Shown here piece by piece: positions 17,605 through 25,592 of a stretch of 41,074 nt of DNA. Each line of letters begins with the position of its first letter. Positions within the stretch are counted from its first letter, which is position 1. The stretch comes from Serratia sp. H1w (GTDB lineage: Bacteria; Pseudomonadota; Gammaproteobacteria; Enterobacterales; Enterobacteriaceae): assembly GCF_000633355.1 (NCBI RefSeq), contig NZ_AYMQ01000023.1:1-41074 (forward strand), given 5' to 3'. The notes beneath the pieces were generated by a model that saw only the letters and a list, made by a program, of their open reading frames with translations, was not told the DNA's origin and made no database searches. The position numbers and the translations under genes were made by a program.

Positions 17605-17619
17605 ATTTGATAATCAAAT
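17605..17619. promoter_or_regulatory. Odd-centred palindrome ATTTGAT-A-ATCAAAT
   Basis: Perfect seven-base arms. Copy B has AATGAT-A-ATCATT at the matching place (22323-22335), so the central GATAATC is kept while both arms changed together. The copy B version resembles a Fur box. Confidence 0.4.
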
Positions 17620-17743
17620 CGCCTCGAAATCAACCTGTCCTTATTTATGTTAATAATATCAATGTGTTATGCGTTCATCTGGCGGGCAGGTGTCAAATTT
17701 TCCATACCGGAACGGTCTTGGTGGTTAGGTGAGAATAGTCTTA

Positions 17744-17767
17744 GTTTAATTTGGCTTCTTATTAAAC
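17744..17767. promoter_or_regulatory. 24-base inverted element, orientation 1
   Basis: Seven-base arms GTTTAAT and ATTAAAC enclose TTGGCTTCTT. The same element at 22453-22476 has the central bases as the reverse complement, while flanking bases keep their direction. Confidence 0.7.
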
Positions 17768-18565
17768 TGATTTTACTACCCAGGGGGTTATCTTGATCGT
17801 AATATTTTTCACAGCAAGCCACAAACGGCGGGCTATACAGGCTAAGAGAAGACGTTCATTTTAGTCTCTGGCTATAGAGCCGAAAGTTAATGATGGTCAC
17901 CTTGGTATTTTGATAGCGTGCATGGAAATGTGGTTTATTTAACTGCGGGTTGAGGAAATTACATAGTATAAGTTTGATGAAAATTTTATGGCTTGGAGTG
18001 ATTTATAATCACACTTTTACTGCCACTTGCAGTGTTTTAATCTTGTTTTTAGCTAATAACTTGCATTAAACACTGTCATATGTGATTTTTTTGCAACTTG
18101 GAACCAGCAAGTTAACTGATTTGAAATCCCAAGTTCGGTGACCGTAGAATAGCGCCCCTAATCCAGTAGGGATGGCAAAAGACCAAGCAAACAAGCATAG
18201 AGGTTCTGGTTTAAGGCTGGTTGAAAATTAGTCTCAGGCTTTAATTCTCCCGCCATAGGCTTATGGGGATTGCATTTTTTGATACCACGAAGAACAAGTT
18301 GCTAATTTTTAGTTGAAACCCCCGCTGGTTTTAATATGGGGATTTATTTACTGGATCTGCCGATGAATATCACAATAAATCCCAGCAACATAGCTTCCGT
18401 CAAAATGACGTTGGCTTTTTACCAACCAAACAAAACTATAGCTCAGAGCATATAGCGTGGCTGTATTGCCCGCATATTTGTGCGCTATCAATAGTGAGGT
18501 TGTTTGTACCACCCAGGTAAAGTAATTTTGCCGAATACTTATCACATACTTTATTGGATTTAAAT

Positions 18566-19087
18566 ATGAAAAAGACTTTAATGACACTCGCTTTGGTTGC
18601 TTCAGGTTTTGTGGCTTCCTCTGTTTATGCCGCTGATGGCACGATTGAATTTAGCGGTGAAATCACGGACTCAGCCTGTATTGTAGACAGCGCTTCCCAA
18701 AACCTGCAGGTGCCATTGGGTAAGATTGCCTCCAACTCATTCAGTGGTCAGGGCAGTTACTCTGCGGCAACCAACTTTACGTTGAAACTGAAAAGTTGCC
18801 CATTGGCGACCTCCACCGTCACGGTCAAGTTTGATGGCGCCAGCGTTCCCGGCGACAATAGCGTATTGGCTCTGGCGTTGGGCGGGGCTACCGGTGTCGG
18901 CATTGAACTGTCTGATGCCAATCAGAAAGTGGTTAAGTTGTTCACTAACTCGACCCCATACACCCTGAATACCGGCGCAGACAGCGAAACCGATCTGAAT
19001 TTCACCGCACGTTATAAAGCGCTGAGTTCCACTGTCACCCCCGGTGCGGCTAACGCGTCTGTGCAGTTCTCTATTATTTATAATTAA
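18566..19087 (+). CDS. Major fimbrial subunit, copy A
   Basis: A 173-aa type-1-like pilin. The signal peptide runs MKKTLMTLALVASGFVASSVYA. The mature chain starts ADGTIEFSGEITDSAC, with the two disulfide cysteines (ITDSAC and LKSCP). It ends ANASVQFSIIYN with the penultimate tyrosine that forms the chaperone-bound beta strand. It is nearly the same protein as copy B (24164-24688), with most changes in exposed loops. The ATG at 18566 begins the signal peptide. Two conserved hairpins separate it from the chaperone gene, as expected where the major pilin must be made in excess. Confidence 0.93.
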   Translation: MKKTLMTLALVASGFVASSVYAADGTIEFSGEITDSACIVDSASQNLQVPLGKIASNSFSGQGSYSAATNFTLKLKSCPLATSTVTVKFDGASVPGDNSVLALALGGATGVGIELSDANQKVVKLFTNSTPYTLNTGADSETDLNFTARYKALSSTVTPGAANASVQFSIIYN

Positions 19088-19128
19088 TCTGGATTTTCTT
19101 TGCCTGGCAAAGCGGTCTGATGAATGCA

Positions 19129-19148
19129 GGTCGGTGTTTGCGCCGACC
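19129..19148 (+). promoter_or_regulatory. Intercistronic hairpin after copy A pilin
   Basis: GGTCGG pairs with CCGACC, with three inner pairs (T-G, G-C, T-G). The hairpin in copy B (24731-24750) keeps pairing with T-A, A-T and T-A at these positions, which supports an RNA structure. It probably limits transcription or mRNA decay beyond the pilin gene. Confidence 0.65.
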
Positions 19149-19207
19149 TTGCTTATAGCTGACGCCGACTGGATAGGCTGCTAGCCAAGAACTATATTAA
19201 ATCTCAT

Positions 19208-19271
19208 GAGTGTTAAGTAAAGAGTAGGTGAGAGGGAGGCTTTCTCTGCACTTATCGTTTATTCAACACTT
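19208..19271 (+). promoter_or_regulatory. Long imperfect stem-loop before copy A chaperone
   Basis: AGTGTT near 19209 can pair with AACACT near 19265, and AGGTGAGAG with CTCTGCACTT inside it. Copy B has the same layout at 24783-24836. Confidence 0.4.
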
Positions 19272-19297
19272 ATCAACATCGTAGATAGGAAATACAA

Positions 19298-19969
19298 ATG
19301 AAGCTATGTTCAGTATTTTTAGTAGCGGGTTTGCTTGCTACCACATTCAGTTCAACTGCCGGGGTGGTGATTGGCGGGACGCGTCTGGTTTATGACGGGG
19401 CAAAAAAAGAAGCGGCATTAAATGTCAGTAATCCCGACAAGACAGCTTATCTGATCCAGTCGTGGGTGGAGACGCAAGAAGGTGGTGAGGCAAAAGCCCC
19501 GTTTATTATTACGCCACCGCTGTTTCGTCTTGATGGCAATCAGAACAACGTGTTGCGTATCGTGCGTGCGGGGGGCAGTCTACCCGAAGATAAAGAATCG
19601 CTGTTCTGGTTGAACATCAAGTCTATTCCGTCCAGTGAAAAACGGGATAACACCTTACAAATTGCGGTGAAAACGCGCATCAAACTGATTTACCGCCCTA
19701 AGGGGGTTCAAGGCACGCTTGATCAGTCTGCCAGCCAGATCAAATGGCAGCGCAGTGGTAACACCCTGAAAGCGACCAACAACTCCGGCCATTACCTGAC
19801 CTTCTTTGCGGTGAAAATCGCTGGGAAAGCTATTCCTGACTTTCCGATGCTGGCACCAGGTGCCACCCAGAGTGTGACGCTACCTGCTGTCAGTGCCGGT
19901 AATCAGGTCAGTTGGGAAATCATCAATGATTATGGCGGTACCAGCGAAGCCTATCAGGCCTCACTGTAA
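19298..19969 (+). CDS. Periplasmic fimbrial chaperone, copy A
   Basis: This 223-aa PapD/FimC-type chaperone has a signal peptide ending near STAG. Two immunoglobulin-like domains follow: domain 1 with GGTRLVYDGAKKEAALNVSN and the conserved TPPLFRLD/NVLRIV strands, and domain 2 from about residue 140. The basic TRIKLIYRP strand leads into the inter-domain cleft. It donates a strand to pilins in the periplasm and passes them to an usher. It differs from copy B (24864-25535) at only about a dozen residues. No usher gene follows here, so its subunits would have to use the copy B usher. Confidence 0.93.
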   Translation: MKLCSVFLVAGLLATTFSSTAGVVIGGTRLVYDGAKKEAALNVSNPDKTAYLIQSWVETQEGGEAKAPFIITPPLFRLDGNQNNVLRIVRAGGSLPEDKESLFWLNIKSIPSSEKRDNTLQIAVKTRIKLIYRPKGVQGTLDQSASQIKWQRSGNTLKATNNSGHYLTFFAVKIAGKAIPDFPMLAPGATQSVTLPAVSAGNQVSWEIINDYGGTSEAYQASL

Positions 19970-20004
19970 AGATAGTTGTTCCGAATACGTTAAGGTGCGC
20001 AGTG

Positions 20005-20043
20005 GCATTAGAGTCGGTAACTGTCCATGGCAGCTGTCTATAA
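20005..20043 (+). pseudogene. Scar of a deleted usher gene (3' end)
   Basis: Just before the copy A adhesin, GTC-CAT-GGC-AGC-TGT-CTA-TAA and the following AGGAACA align with the last codons of the copy B usher (ATC AAT GGC CGT TGC CAA TAA GGGAACA). The terminal Cys codon and the stop are kept. A TGGCATTAGAG word a little upstream also matches TGGCATTGAG in the usher. The other 2.5 kb of the gene is absent. Confidence 0.7.
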
Positions 20044-20056
20044 AGGAACAAAAGAA

Positions 20057-21077
20057 ATGAAGCATTACGTCAGGATGGTTGGGGCTCTGTTATTTTTATA
20101 TAGCACTCACTCCTGGTCTTACTCTGGTTGTAACACCGAATCTAGTGGTGTCACGATCGGCGCACCGACGTTAACTGTCCAGCGAGATATCCCCGTTGGG
20201 ACCCGCTTGGCTACGCCGGATTTTGTCTCATCCCTCACGCTGTTATTCACTTGCCCAGAGGGGAAGACCTACCCAAAGGGATGGCAGCATTTAGGTATCG
20301 AGGCGGTGGCAGTCTATTCCGGCTTAACGGTTGCGGGGGGACGTATCTATACCACCAATATTCCCGGGGTGGGGGTACAGTTGGCAGGAGTAAATGCTAC
20401 TGGAAGTTACCGTGGCTGGCTCGGGACGGTTGCCTCTATAGACGGCAGTGCCGACCAAGGTGAGTTTACCAGTATAAATGGCGTGATGAGGGAGGCTAGG
20501 GGGGGCGCGGCGGTGACTTTCTATAAAATAGGGGATATGTCATCGGGTGCTTTTGCCCAACAGCGGGTTGGCTCACTGATCCTTGGCGCCGTAGGCAGTT
20601 GGGCGCAGACAGCAGTCCCGGTCAGTATTAGCGGGCTGAACGTAACGGTTCTAGCTTGCTCATTGACCACACCAACACTCGCTGCGCCGTTGGGGAATAT
20701 TTATGCCACCTTTTTTACCGGGGTAGGCTCCACCGCGGGTAATAATGATTTTAATCTGGGGCTTAATTGTGCTGTGGGTACCAAAGTCAACGTGACCATG
20801 AACGGCACACAAAACACGGATACGGCCAACGCCAGCGTGCTGGCACTGACCGGTGCTGGCACTGACCGGTGCTGGCAGCGCTGGGGTTGCCAAAGGAGTG
20901 GGGGCACAAATTTTGTATAACAATACCCCGTTGAATATTGGCAGCAAATTGGTGTTGAAAACCTCTGCCGGTGGGATTGAGACCTTCCCGTTTAAAGCGC
21001 GTTATTATCAAACACTGAGCACTATTTCACCGGGTTCCGCCAATGCCACGGCAACATTAGATATTACTTATCAGTAA
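20057..21077 (+). pseudogene. Fimbrial tip adhesin, copy A, frameshifted by a 16-bp tandem repeat
   Basis: The frame starts at 20057 with a signal peptide and an N-terminal lectin-like domain (mature residues to about 170, beginning with a Cys near SYSGC). It then enters a pilin domain. At 20837-20868 a 16-base unit is present twice in tandem, shifting the frame so that translation stops at 20920. Removing one unit joins the frame with the open remainder to 21077. That remainder ends ATLDITYQ exactly like the intact copy B adhesin (28185-29168). The pilin domains are nearly identical between copies while the lectin domains are quite different. The truncated form lacks the donor-strand C terminus and should not assemble. 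Confidence 0.88.
20837..20877 (+). repeat. 16-base tandem repeat causing the frameshift
   Basis: GTGCTGGCACTGACCG occurs at 20837-20852 and again at 20853-20868, followed by the first nine bases of a third unit. The intact homologue has one unit here. Confidence 0.95.
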
Positions 21078-21108
21078 CTCAACGTTAATAGAATAGATTG
21101 TAAAAACC

Positions 21109-21624
21109 ATGAACTTATTAAAGACAAGTATGACATTGGCCGGTTTGTATTTCCTGGCCTGCCCTCTGGTGATAGCCGCAGATACCAGCGCGGTGAATAT
21201 CACCGGCAATATTATTGCATCGCCTTGTGTGGTTGATGCGAATAACTCAGTAATGAATGTCAATCTGGGTGATATTCAAGCGACCACGTTAAGCGACAAC
21301 GGTTCGTACAGCCCGTGGAAAACGTTTGCGATAACCTTAACCAGTTGCCCAGCATCAACCACTAACGTGGATATGGTGTTGTCAGGAACCCAAGACCCGC
21401 AGGATCCGACTCGCTATAAAAATACCGGTACGGCTACCAAACTCTCGGTTGAATTGACGGACAAGGCCGGTGTTAATCTCGGTAACGGTAAAAAATCGAC
21501 CGTAGCAGTCAATGCCGCCACCAAGCAGGCCGTTTTTAACCTGCAAACACGCGCCATTTCGTCGGGGAATGTCATGCCAGGCACTGTTGTTGGTACCGTG
21601 CTGGCAACATTTACCTATAGATAG
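21109..21624 (+). CDS. Minor fimbrial subunit, copy A
   Basis: A 171-aa pilin with signal peptide ending V-I-A-A. The mature part begins DTSAVNITGNIIASPCVVD, has the second cysteine in TSCPAST, and ends VLATFTYR with the usual penultimate aromatic residue. It is the counterpart of 29201-29716. Its ATG lies 31 bases after the adhesin remnant. It probably forms the fibrillum or adaptor between adhesin and rod. Nothing matching the third pilin of copy B follows. Confidence 0.9.
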   Translation: MNLLKTSMTLAGLYFLACPLVIAADTSAVNITGNIIASPCVVDANNSVMNVNLGDIQATTLSDNGSYSPWKTFAITLTSCPASTTNVDMVLSGTQDPQDPTRYKNTGTATKLSVELTDKAGVNLGNGKKSTVAVNAATKQAVFNLQTRAISSGNVMPGTVVGTVLATFTYR

Positions 21625-22322
21625 CCTGGCAGTGAAATATCGATTGATAAATAAGGACGGCAATAGGAGAGATTAAATCCGCGCCAGGATATAACGGGCA
21701 CTCACACCAACCTTACCTCTGCAAGCTCTGCTCAAAACCTTCCAGTTCAATTTTGCCACTCCGGTACTAATCAGCAACCTATCATGCCACTGTAATTGGG
21801 TGATGAACGGTTCCGGATGTGGTTATCTCACAACCTATCAAATTTGGTAGTAGTAAAGCTTGGGTCCACGCCACCTATTAATGCTAAGCGCAATCTGCGC
21901 TACCAGCAAAAAACCTCAACTCGTAAATTGAAAGGCAGAACGAACGGTCGCAAAACGCGTATGCGGCTTGCTGGTAAGCATGAGTGGCTAGCCAATACCG
22001 CACTGGTTCAACATAAACTGTTACGCCTGATTGTTGACCCATGACAAGCCGTTCGCCAATAATTTCTGCATAATCTTTGAACCCTTGATTGTCGTTAAGA
22101 AGGCTCAATCCTTCGCGATTAGCATGGATCTCTATCAGCAAGTGGGGGATTAGCCTGTCATTGTATCTTTGTAAAGCCTCATTATGACAAGATCTCTGCG
22201 TGTTATTGAGGATGACATGGCGAAAATCCACAGGCTAGACGTTCTTATAGGGTGAAAAAACCTAATTAAGAACGATTTTTCTTAATTTAAGGGTTTGTCC
22301 TGGTCACGCAGGAGTATTGTCA

Positions 22323-22335
22323 AATGATAATCATT
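22323..22335. promoter_or_regulatory. Fur-like palindrome
   Basis: AATGATAATCATT is identical to the central 13 bases of the Fur consensus, though the right outer part diverges. It lies about 600 bases upstream of the fimbrial regulators. The copy A counterpart at 17605 does not keep the Fur-like arms, so Fur binding is uncertain. Confidence 0.35.
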
Positions 22336-22452
22336 CAATATCATTGTTGTTTTTTTATTGTTTTATATCAGCCAATTGCGATCATTACTCCGCTTTTCCT
22401 CACCTTTTATTGATGCCTGAATACTGAAGATGATGAGTTCGGAATAATCTTA

Positions 22453-22476
22453 GTTTAATTAAGAAGCCAATTAAAC
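22453..22476. promoter_or_regulatory. 24-base inverted element, orientation 2
   Basis: GTTTAAT and ATTAAAC arms enclose TAAGAAGCCA, the reverse complement (shifted by one base) of the centre found at 17744-17767. Outer flanks (AATCTTA on the left, GATTTT-CTACC on the right) are in the same direction in both copies. Confidence 0.7.
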
Positions 22477-22929
22477 GGATTTTGCTACCACCAGTGGTTT
22501 TTTGAACGTAATATTTTCTACATCAAGCCACAGGCGGCGGGCAACAGGTGAAGAAAATAGGTTCATGTCTGCCTCTGCTAAATGAGAGGGGAAGTGGACA
22601 CAATGATAGCGATACGTTGATAACCTGACTAGAAATGTGGTTTATTTTACTGGAAATTGGAGAAATCATGCCGTATATGTTTGATGATAATACTCAAATT
22701 CCAACTTAACTTTAATGTTCTTATGTTGGTAATTTATGGTGATATGTTCTGTTTTTATGGTTTAAGTAGGTGTTCACATCTGGTCTTGTCTTCTTTATTA
22801 GTGTTACGCGCTGATTATTAACTGGTTTGAAATGCTATGTTTACTGACCGTAAAATAGCAACACTAACTCAGTAGGAATGGCGAACGGCGAGCAAACAGA
22901 CATAGGGGAGCTTGTTTAAGGTTTTGCAT

Positions 22930-23313
22930 ATGGAGGAACACACATTATATGGCTATCGTATTGGTTGCGATGTTTATGTGGATATACCCTACAAACGCAT
23001 TGTTTATCTTTCATCTGATAAGAAACACGATAACCCTCAGGTGATCTATCTAAGAAAAACCATGATGAGATTACTCATCTACATCTTGGATAATGCACAG
23101 TCTCACATTGTTTCAGATGAAGATATCATGATCAATGTATGGGATGTTCAAGGATTAAGTTCATCCAGGCAGAGATTGTGGCAAGTCATCAATGAGCTGA
23201 GTAAAAAATTTAGCGCTTTAGGGATTGGCACTGACTTCATCCTGCGTGTTAAAAACCAAGGCTACACTATAAACAAAGATATTATCACATTGTTCTACTG
23301 TAAAAGAATGTAA
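22930..23313 (+). CDS. Winged-helix regulator, OmpR/ToxR C-terminal type, cytoplasmic
   Basis: The 127-aa protein is little more than a winged-helix domain. A short beta sheet (YKRIVYLSS) leads to a helix with RKTMMRLLIYILDNAQSHIVSDEDIMINVW, SSSRQRLWQVINELSKKF as recognition helix, and a hairpin wing ILRVKNQGYTI. This is the pattern of the Trans_reg_C family, without a receiver or membrane segment. The ATG at 22930 has AAGG eight bases upstream; an in-frame TTG at 22912 is possible. The next regulator starts 38 bases later, and the pair precedes the fimbrial structural genes, so local control is likely. Copy A has lost it. Confidence 0.8.
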   Translation: MEEHTLYGYRIGCDVYVDIPYKRIVYLSSDKKHDNPQVIYLRKTMMRLLIYILDNAQSHIVSDEDIMINVWDVQGLSSSRQRLWQVINELSKKFSALGIGTDFILRVKNQGYTINKDIITLFYCKRM

Positions 23314-23351
23314 GTAAATGGAGCCGGGAGTTGAGAAGGGAGGAACAAGGT

Positions 23352-23915
23352 ATGATAAACATAGTCTCTGATGACAGCTATTTTGCGTTGGGTGCCCAAG
23401 CGTTATTAACGCAGTCAGGCTTTCAGGTCGCCATCATGGATAGTCAGTTACCATTGAGCCTCAAGCGTCCGGCTGGTTTTCAACATGACGATGTCATTCT
23501 TTTGTCGTCTGACAATAGAAACTTGACAATTGATACGTTGCTATATGCCGTTGCAGCAGATATGAGGGTTATCCAATCTGTCGCTGGGAATATTTCATCA
23601 GATAAATGGATTGATGGGGTGTTGCCCAAAAAGACGGCGATACATGAACTTCCTCGTATCATGAAATATATTTTGCGGCGCAAAGTAAAGGATTGGTTGA
23701 TCGAACTGACACTGCGTGAAATGGAGGTAATGGATAAATTGCTTAAAGGTAAAAGCAACCATGCCGTCTCCAAAGAGATGCAGATATCGGAAAAAACTGT
23801 TAGCAGTCATAAATTAAGTGCGCTAAAAAAATTGGGACTTAGCGGTTTAAATTCTCGCGCAATAGTGATTTATGGTAGTTATCACAATCTGCTACAACAG
23901 AGAAGATATTATTAA
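23352..23915 (+). CDS. LuxR/NarL-type regulator with a degenerate receiver
   Basis: The 187-aa protein has a C-terminal GerE/LuxR helix-turn-helix (LTLREMEVMDKLLKGKSNHAVS, then SEKTVSSHKLSALKKLGL). The N-terminal half is receiver-like (INIVSDDSYFALGAQALL). Where a response regulator has its phospho-aspartate strand (V-I-L-L-D) this one reads DDVILLSSDN, so phosphorylation at the usual place is doubtful. This type resembles FimZ- or FimW-like fimbrial regulators. The ATG at 23352 has AGGAACAAGG upstream. It is the last gene before the copy B pilin promoter region. Confidence 0.85.
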   Translation: MINIVSDDSYFALGAQALLTQSGFQVAIMDSQLPLSLKRPAGFQHDDVILLSSDNRNLTIDTLLYAVAADMRVIQSVAGNISSDKWIDGVLPKKTAIHELPRIMKYILRRKVKDWLIELTLREMEVMDKLLKGKSNHAVSKEMQISEKTVSSHKLSALKKLGLSGLNSRAIVIYGSYHNLLQQRRYY

Positions 23916-24163
23916 TTAGCATTTTGCTTTAGCGTGATATTTCTCTGCTGAATATGCTTGTGTACATTTAGGATAAAGTGACTTTATAGATTAATTTTTT
24001 CTAATAGCATCAAGTTTTACCAACCTAACAAAATGATTACTCAGTAAATATCATGTGGCCATTTTGGCACGAAATATTGTTGCGTTATCAGGCGTGAGGT
24101 TGTTTTACCACCCAGGCAAAATAGTTTGCCGAATACTTATCACATACTTTAATGGATTTAAAT

Positions 24164-24688
24164 ATGAAAAAGACTTTAATGACACTCGCTTTGGTTGCTT
24201 CAGGTTTTGTTGCTTCCTCTGTTTATGCCGCCGACGGCACAATTAACTTTACCGGTGAAATCACAGATCAAGCTTGTACCGTCGACAGCACTTCACAAAA
24301 CCTGCAGGTGCCATTGGGTAAGATTGCCGCTAGCTCATTCAACGGTCAGGGGAGCTACTCTGCAGCAACTAACTTTACGCTGAAACTGAAAGATTGCCCG
24401 TTGGCGAACACTGCCACGGTAAAATTTGATGGTACCAGCGTTGACGGTGACAACAGCGTATTGGCGCTGGCGTCAGGCGCAGGTGTGGCTGGCGGTGTCG
24501 GTATTGAACTGTCTGACGCCACCCAAACTGTGGTTAATTTGTTCGCTAACTCCGCGTCTTACAACCTGACGGCAGGTGTAGGCAGTGAAACCGATCTGAA
24601 TTTCACCGCGCGTTATAAAGCACTGAGCACCGTCGTTACCCCAGGTGTCGCTAACGCCTCTGTGCAGTTCTCAATTATTTATAACTAA
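24164..24688 (+). CDS. Major fimbrial subunit, copy B
   Basis: A 174-aa pilin almost identical to copy A, with the same signal peptide MKKTLMTLALVASGFVASSVYA. Mature ADGTINFTGEITDQACTVD has the first cysteine, LKDCPLA the second, and the chain ends VQFSIIYN. It polymerises by donor-strand exchange into the fimbrial rod. Differences from copy A cluster in NTATVKFDGTSVDG and the region after SGAGVAGG, consistent with exposed variable loops. The promoter region (about 24000-24163) is shared with copy A. Confidence 0.93.
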   Translation: MKKTLMTLALVASGFVASSVYAADGTINFTGEITDQACTVDSTSQNLQVPLGKIAASSFNGQGSYSAATNFTLKLKDCPLANTATVKFDGTSVDGDNSVLALASGAGVAGGVGIELSDATQTVVNLFANSASYNLTAGVGSETDLNFTARYKALSTVVTPGVANASVQFSIIYN

Positions 24689-24730
24689 TATTGACGCTCT
24701 TTGCCTGGCAAAGAGATCTTGATAAGTCCG

Positions 24731-24750
24731 GGTCGGTATTTATACCGACC
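24731..24750 (+). promoter_or_regulatory. Intercistronic hairpin after copy B pilin
   Basis: GGTCGGTAT and ATACCGACC are perfect complements. The inner pairs differ from copy A but still pair (see 19129-19148). Confidence 0.7.
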
Positions 24751-24782
24751 TGATTTAACACAGTAAGTGCATAAAACTTTAT

Positions 24783-24836
24783 GAGCGTTAAGTAAAGAGT
24801 AAGTGGGTTACCGCACTTATGTTTTATTCAACACTT
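24783..24836 (+). promoter_or_regulatory. Long imperfect stem-loop before copy B chaperone
   Basis: AGCGTT pairs with AACACT (one mismatch) and TAAGTG with CACTTA inside it. The layout matches 19208-19271 although the loop sequence differs. Confidence 0.4.
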
Positions 24837-24863
24837 ATTAGAATTTTGAGATAGGAAGTACAT

Positions 24864-25535
24864 ATGAAGTTATGGTCAGCAGTTTTGATGGCGGGATTAT
24901 TTGCCACCACATTCAGTTCAACCGCCGGTGTAGTGATTGGCGGAACACGTCTGGTTTATGACGCAGCCAAGAAAGAAGCGGCATTAAATGTTGGTAATCC
25001 CGATACCACGGCTTACCTGATCCAGTCTTGGGTGGACACGCAAGAAGGTGGTGAGGCAAAAGCTCCGTTTATTATTACGCCGCCGCTGTTTCGCCTTGAT
25101 GGCAAGCAGAATAATGTATTACGTATCGTGCGTGCGGGGGGAAGCCTGCCTGAAGATAAAGAATCGCTGTTTTGGTTAAACATTAAGTCTATTCCGTCCA
25201 GTGAGAAACGAGATAACACCTTACAGATCGCGGTAAAAACGCGCATCAAGCTGATTTATCGCCCGAAAGGGGTTCAAGGCACGCTGGATCAGTCTGCCAG
25301 TCAGATTAAATGGCAGCGCAGTGGTAACACCCTGAAAGCGACCAACAACTCTGGTCATTACCTGACCTTCTTTGCCGTGAAAGTCGCTGGGAAAGCTATT
25401 CCAGACTTTCCGATGATTGCCCCTGGTGCAACGCAGAGTGTGACGCTGCCTGCCGTTGGTGGTGGGAGCCAGGTCAGTTGGGAAATCATCAATGATTATG
25501 GCGGTACCAGCGAAGCGTATCAGGCCTCACTGTAA
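24864..25535 (+). CDS. Periplasmic fimbrial chaperone, copy B
   Basis: A 223-aa FimC/PapD-type chaperone with a signal peptide ending near STAG and two Ig-like domains. The strand motif TPPLFRLDGKQNNVLRIV and the cleft strand TRIKLIYRPKG are visible. It is followed 57 bases later by the usher gene, the normal order. It probably serves the subunits of both copies because the two chaperones are nearly identical. Confidence 0.94.
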   Translation: MKLWSAVLMAGLFATTFSSTAGVVIGGTRLVYDAAKKEAALNVGNPDTTAYLIQSWVDTQEGGEAKAPFIITPPLFRLDGKQNNVLRIVRAGGSLPEDKESLFWLNIKSIPSSEKRDNTLQIAVKTRIKLIYRPKGVQGTLDQSASQIKWQRSGNTLKATNNSGHYLTFFAVKVAGKAIPDFPMIAPGATQSVTLPAVGGGSQVSWEIINDYGGTSEAYQASL

Positions 25536-25592
25536 ATACGGTCGATGGGAAAATTTTCAAACTCGCTGGGTCAATTTATTAGGTAAGAGTCA

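Larger units (their letters stand above)
17311..18565. other. 1.25-kb non-coding region before copy A pilin
   Basis: No convincing gene. A 64-codon frame at 17327-17521 has no homology I recognise. From about 17541 to 18205 the DNA is a diverged copy of 22255-22890, and 18415-18565 matches the promoter region before the copy B pilin. In copy B two regulator genes lie between these parts; here about 200 unrelated bases replace them. The region also contains a palindrome at 17605-17619 and a 24-base inverted element at 17744-17767. Confidence 0.75.
17541..21624. repeat. Fimbrial duplication, copy A (degenerate)
   Basis: Upstream region, major pilin, chaperone, adhesin and minor pilin are in the same order and direction as copy B (22255-29716) and clearly homologous at nucleotide level. 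The regulators and the usher are missing and the adhesin is frameshifted. Confidence 0.92.
21625..22929. other. 1.3-kb gap between fimbrial copies
   Basis: No gene called with confidence. At 21884-22231 the minus strand has a 115-codon frame opening with GTG; about the first 75 residues look protein-like (helical, YNDRLIPHLL, NREGLSLLND), so it could be a relic of an unrecognised gene. The plus frame at 21796-22044 is basic and less convincing. From 22255 the DNA is the upstream region of copy B, with an AATTAAGAA/TTCTTAATT inverted repeat (22263-22287), a Fur-like palindrome and the 24-base element. Confidence 0.6.

Noticed and set aside
17541-18565. A FimB/FimE-type phase switch (fimS) before the copy A pilin
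   Set aside because: No tyrosine recombinase gene in the window and no long invertible promoter segment; only the 24-base element is inverted.
21796-22231. Overlapping plus (82-codon) and minus (115-codon) frames between fimbrial copies
   Set aside because: Neither has a good start. The minus frame is partly protein-like and is described as a possible relic only.
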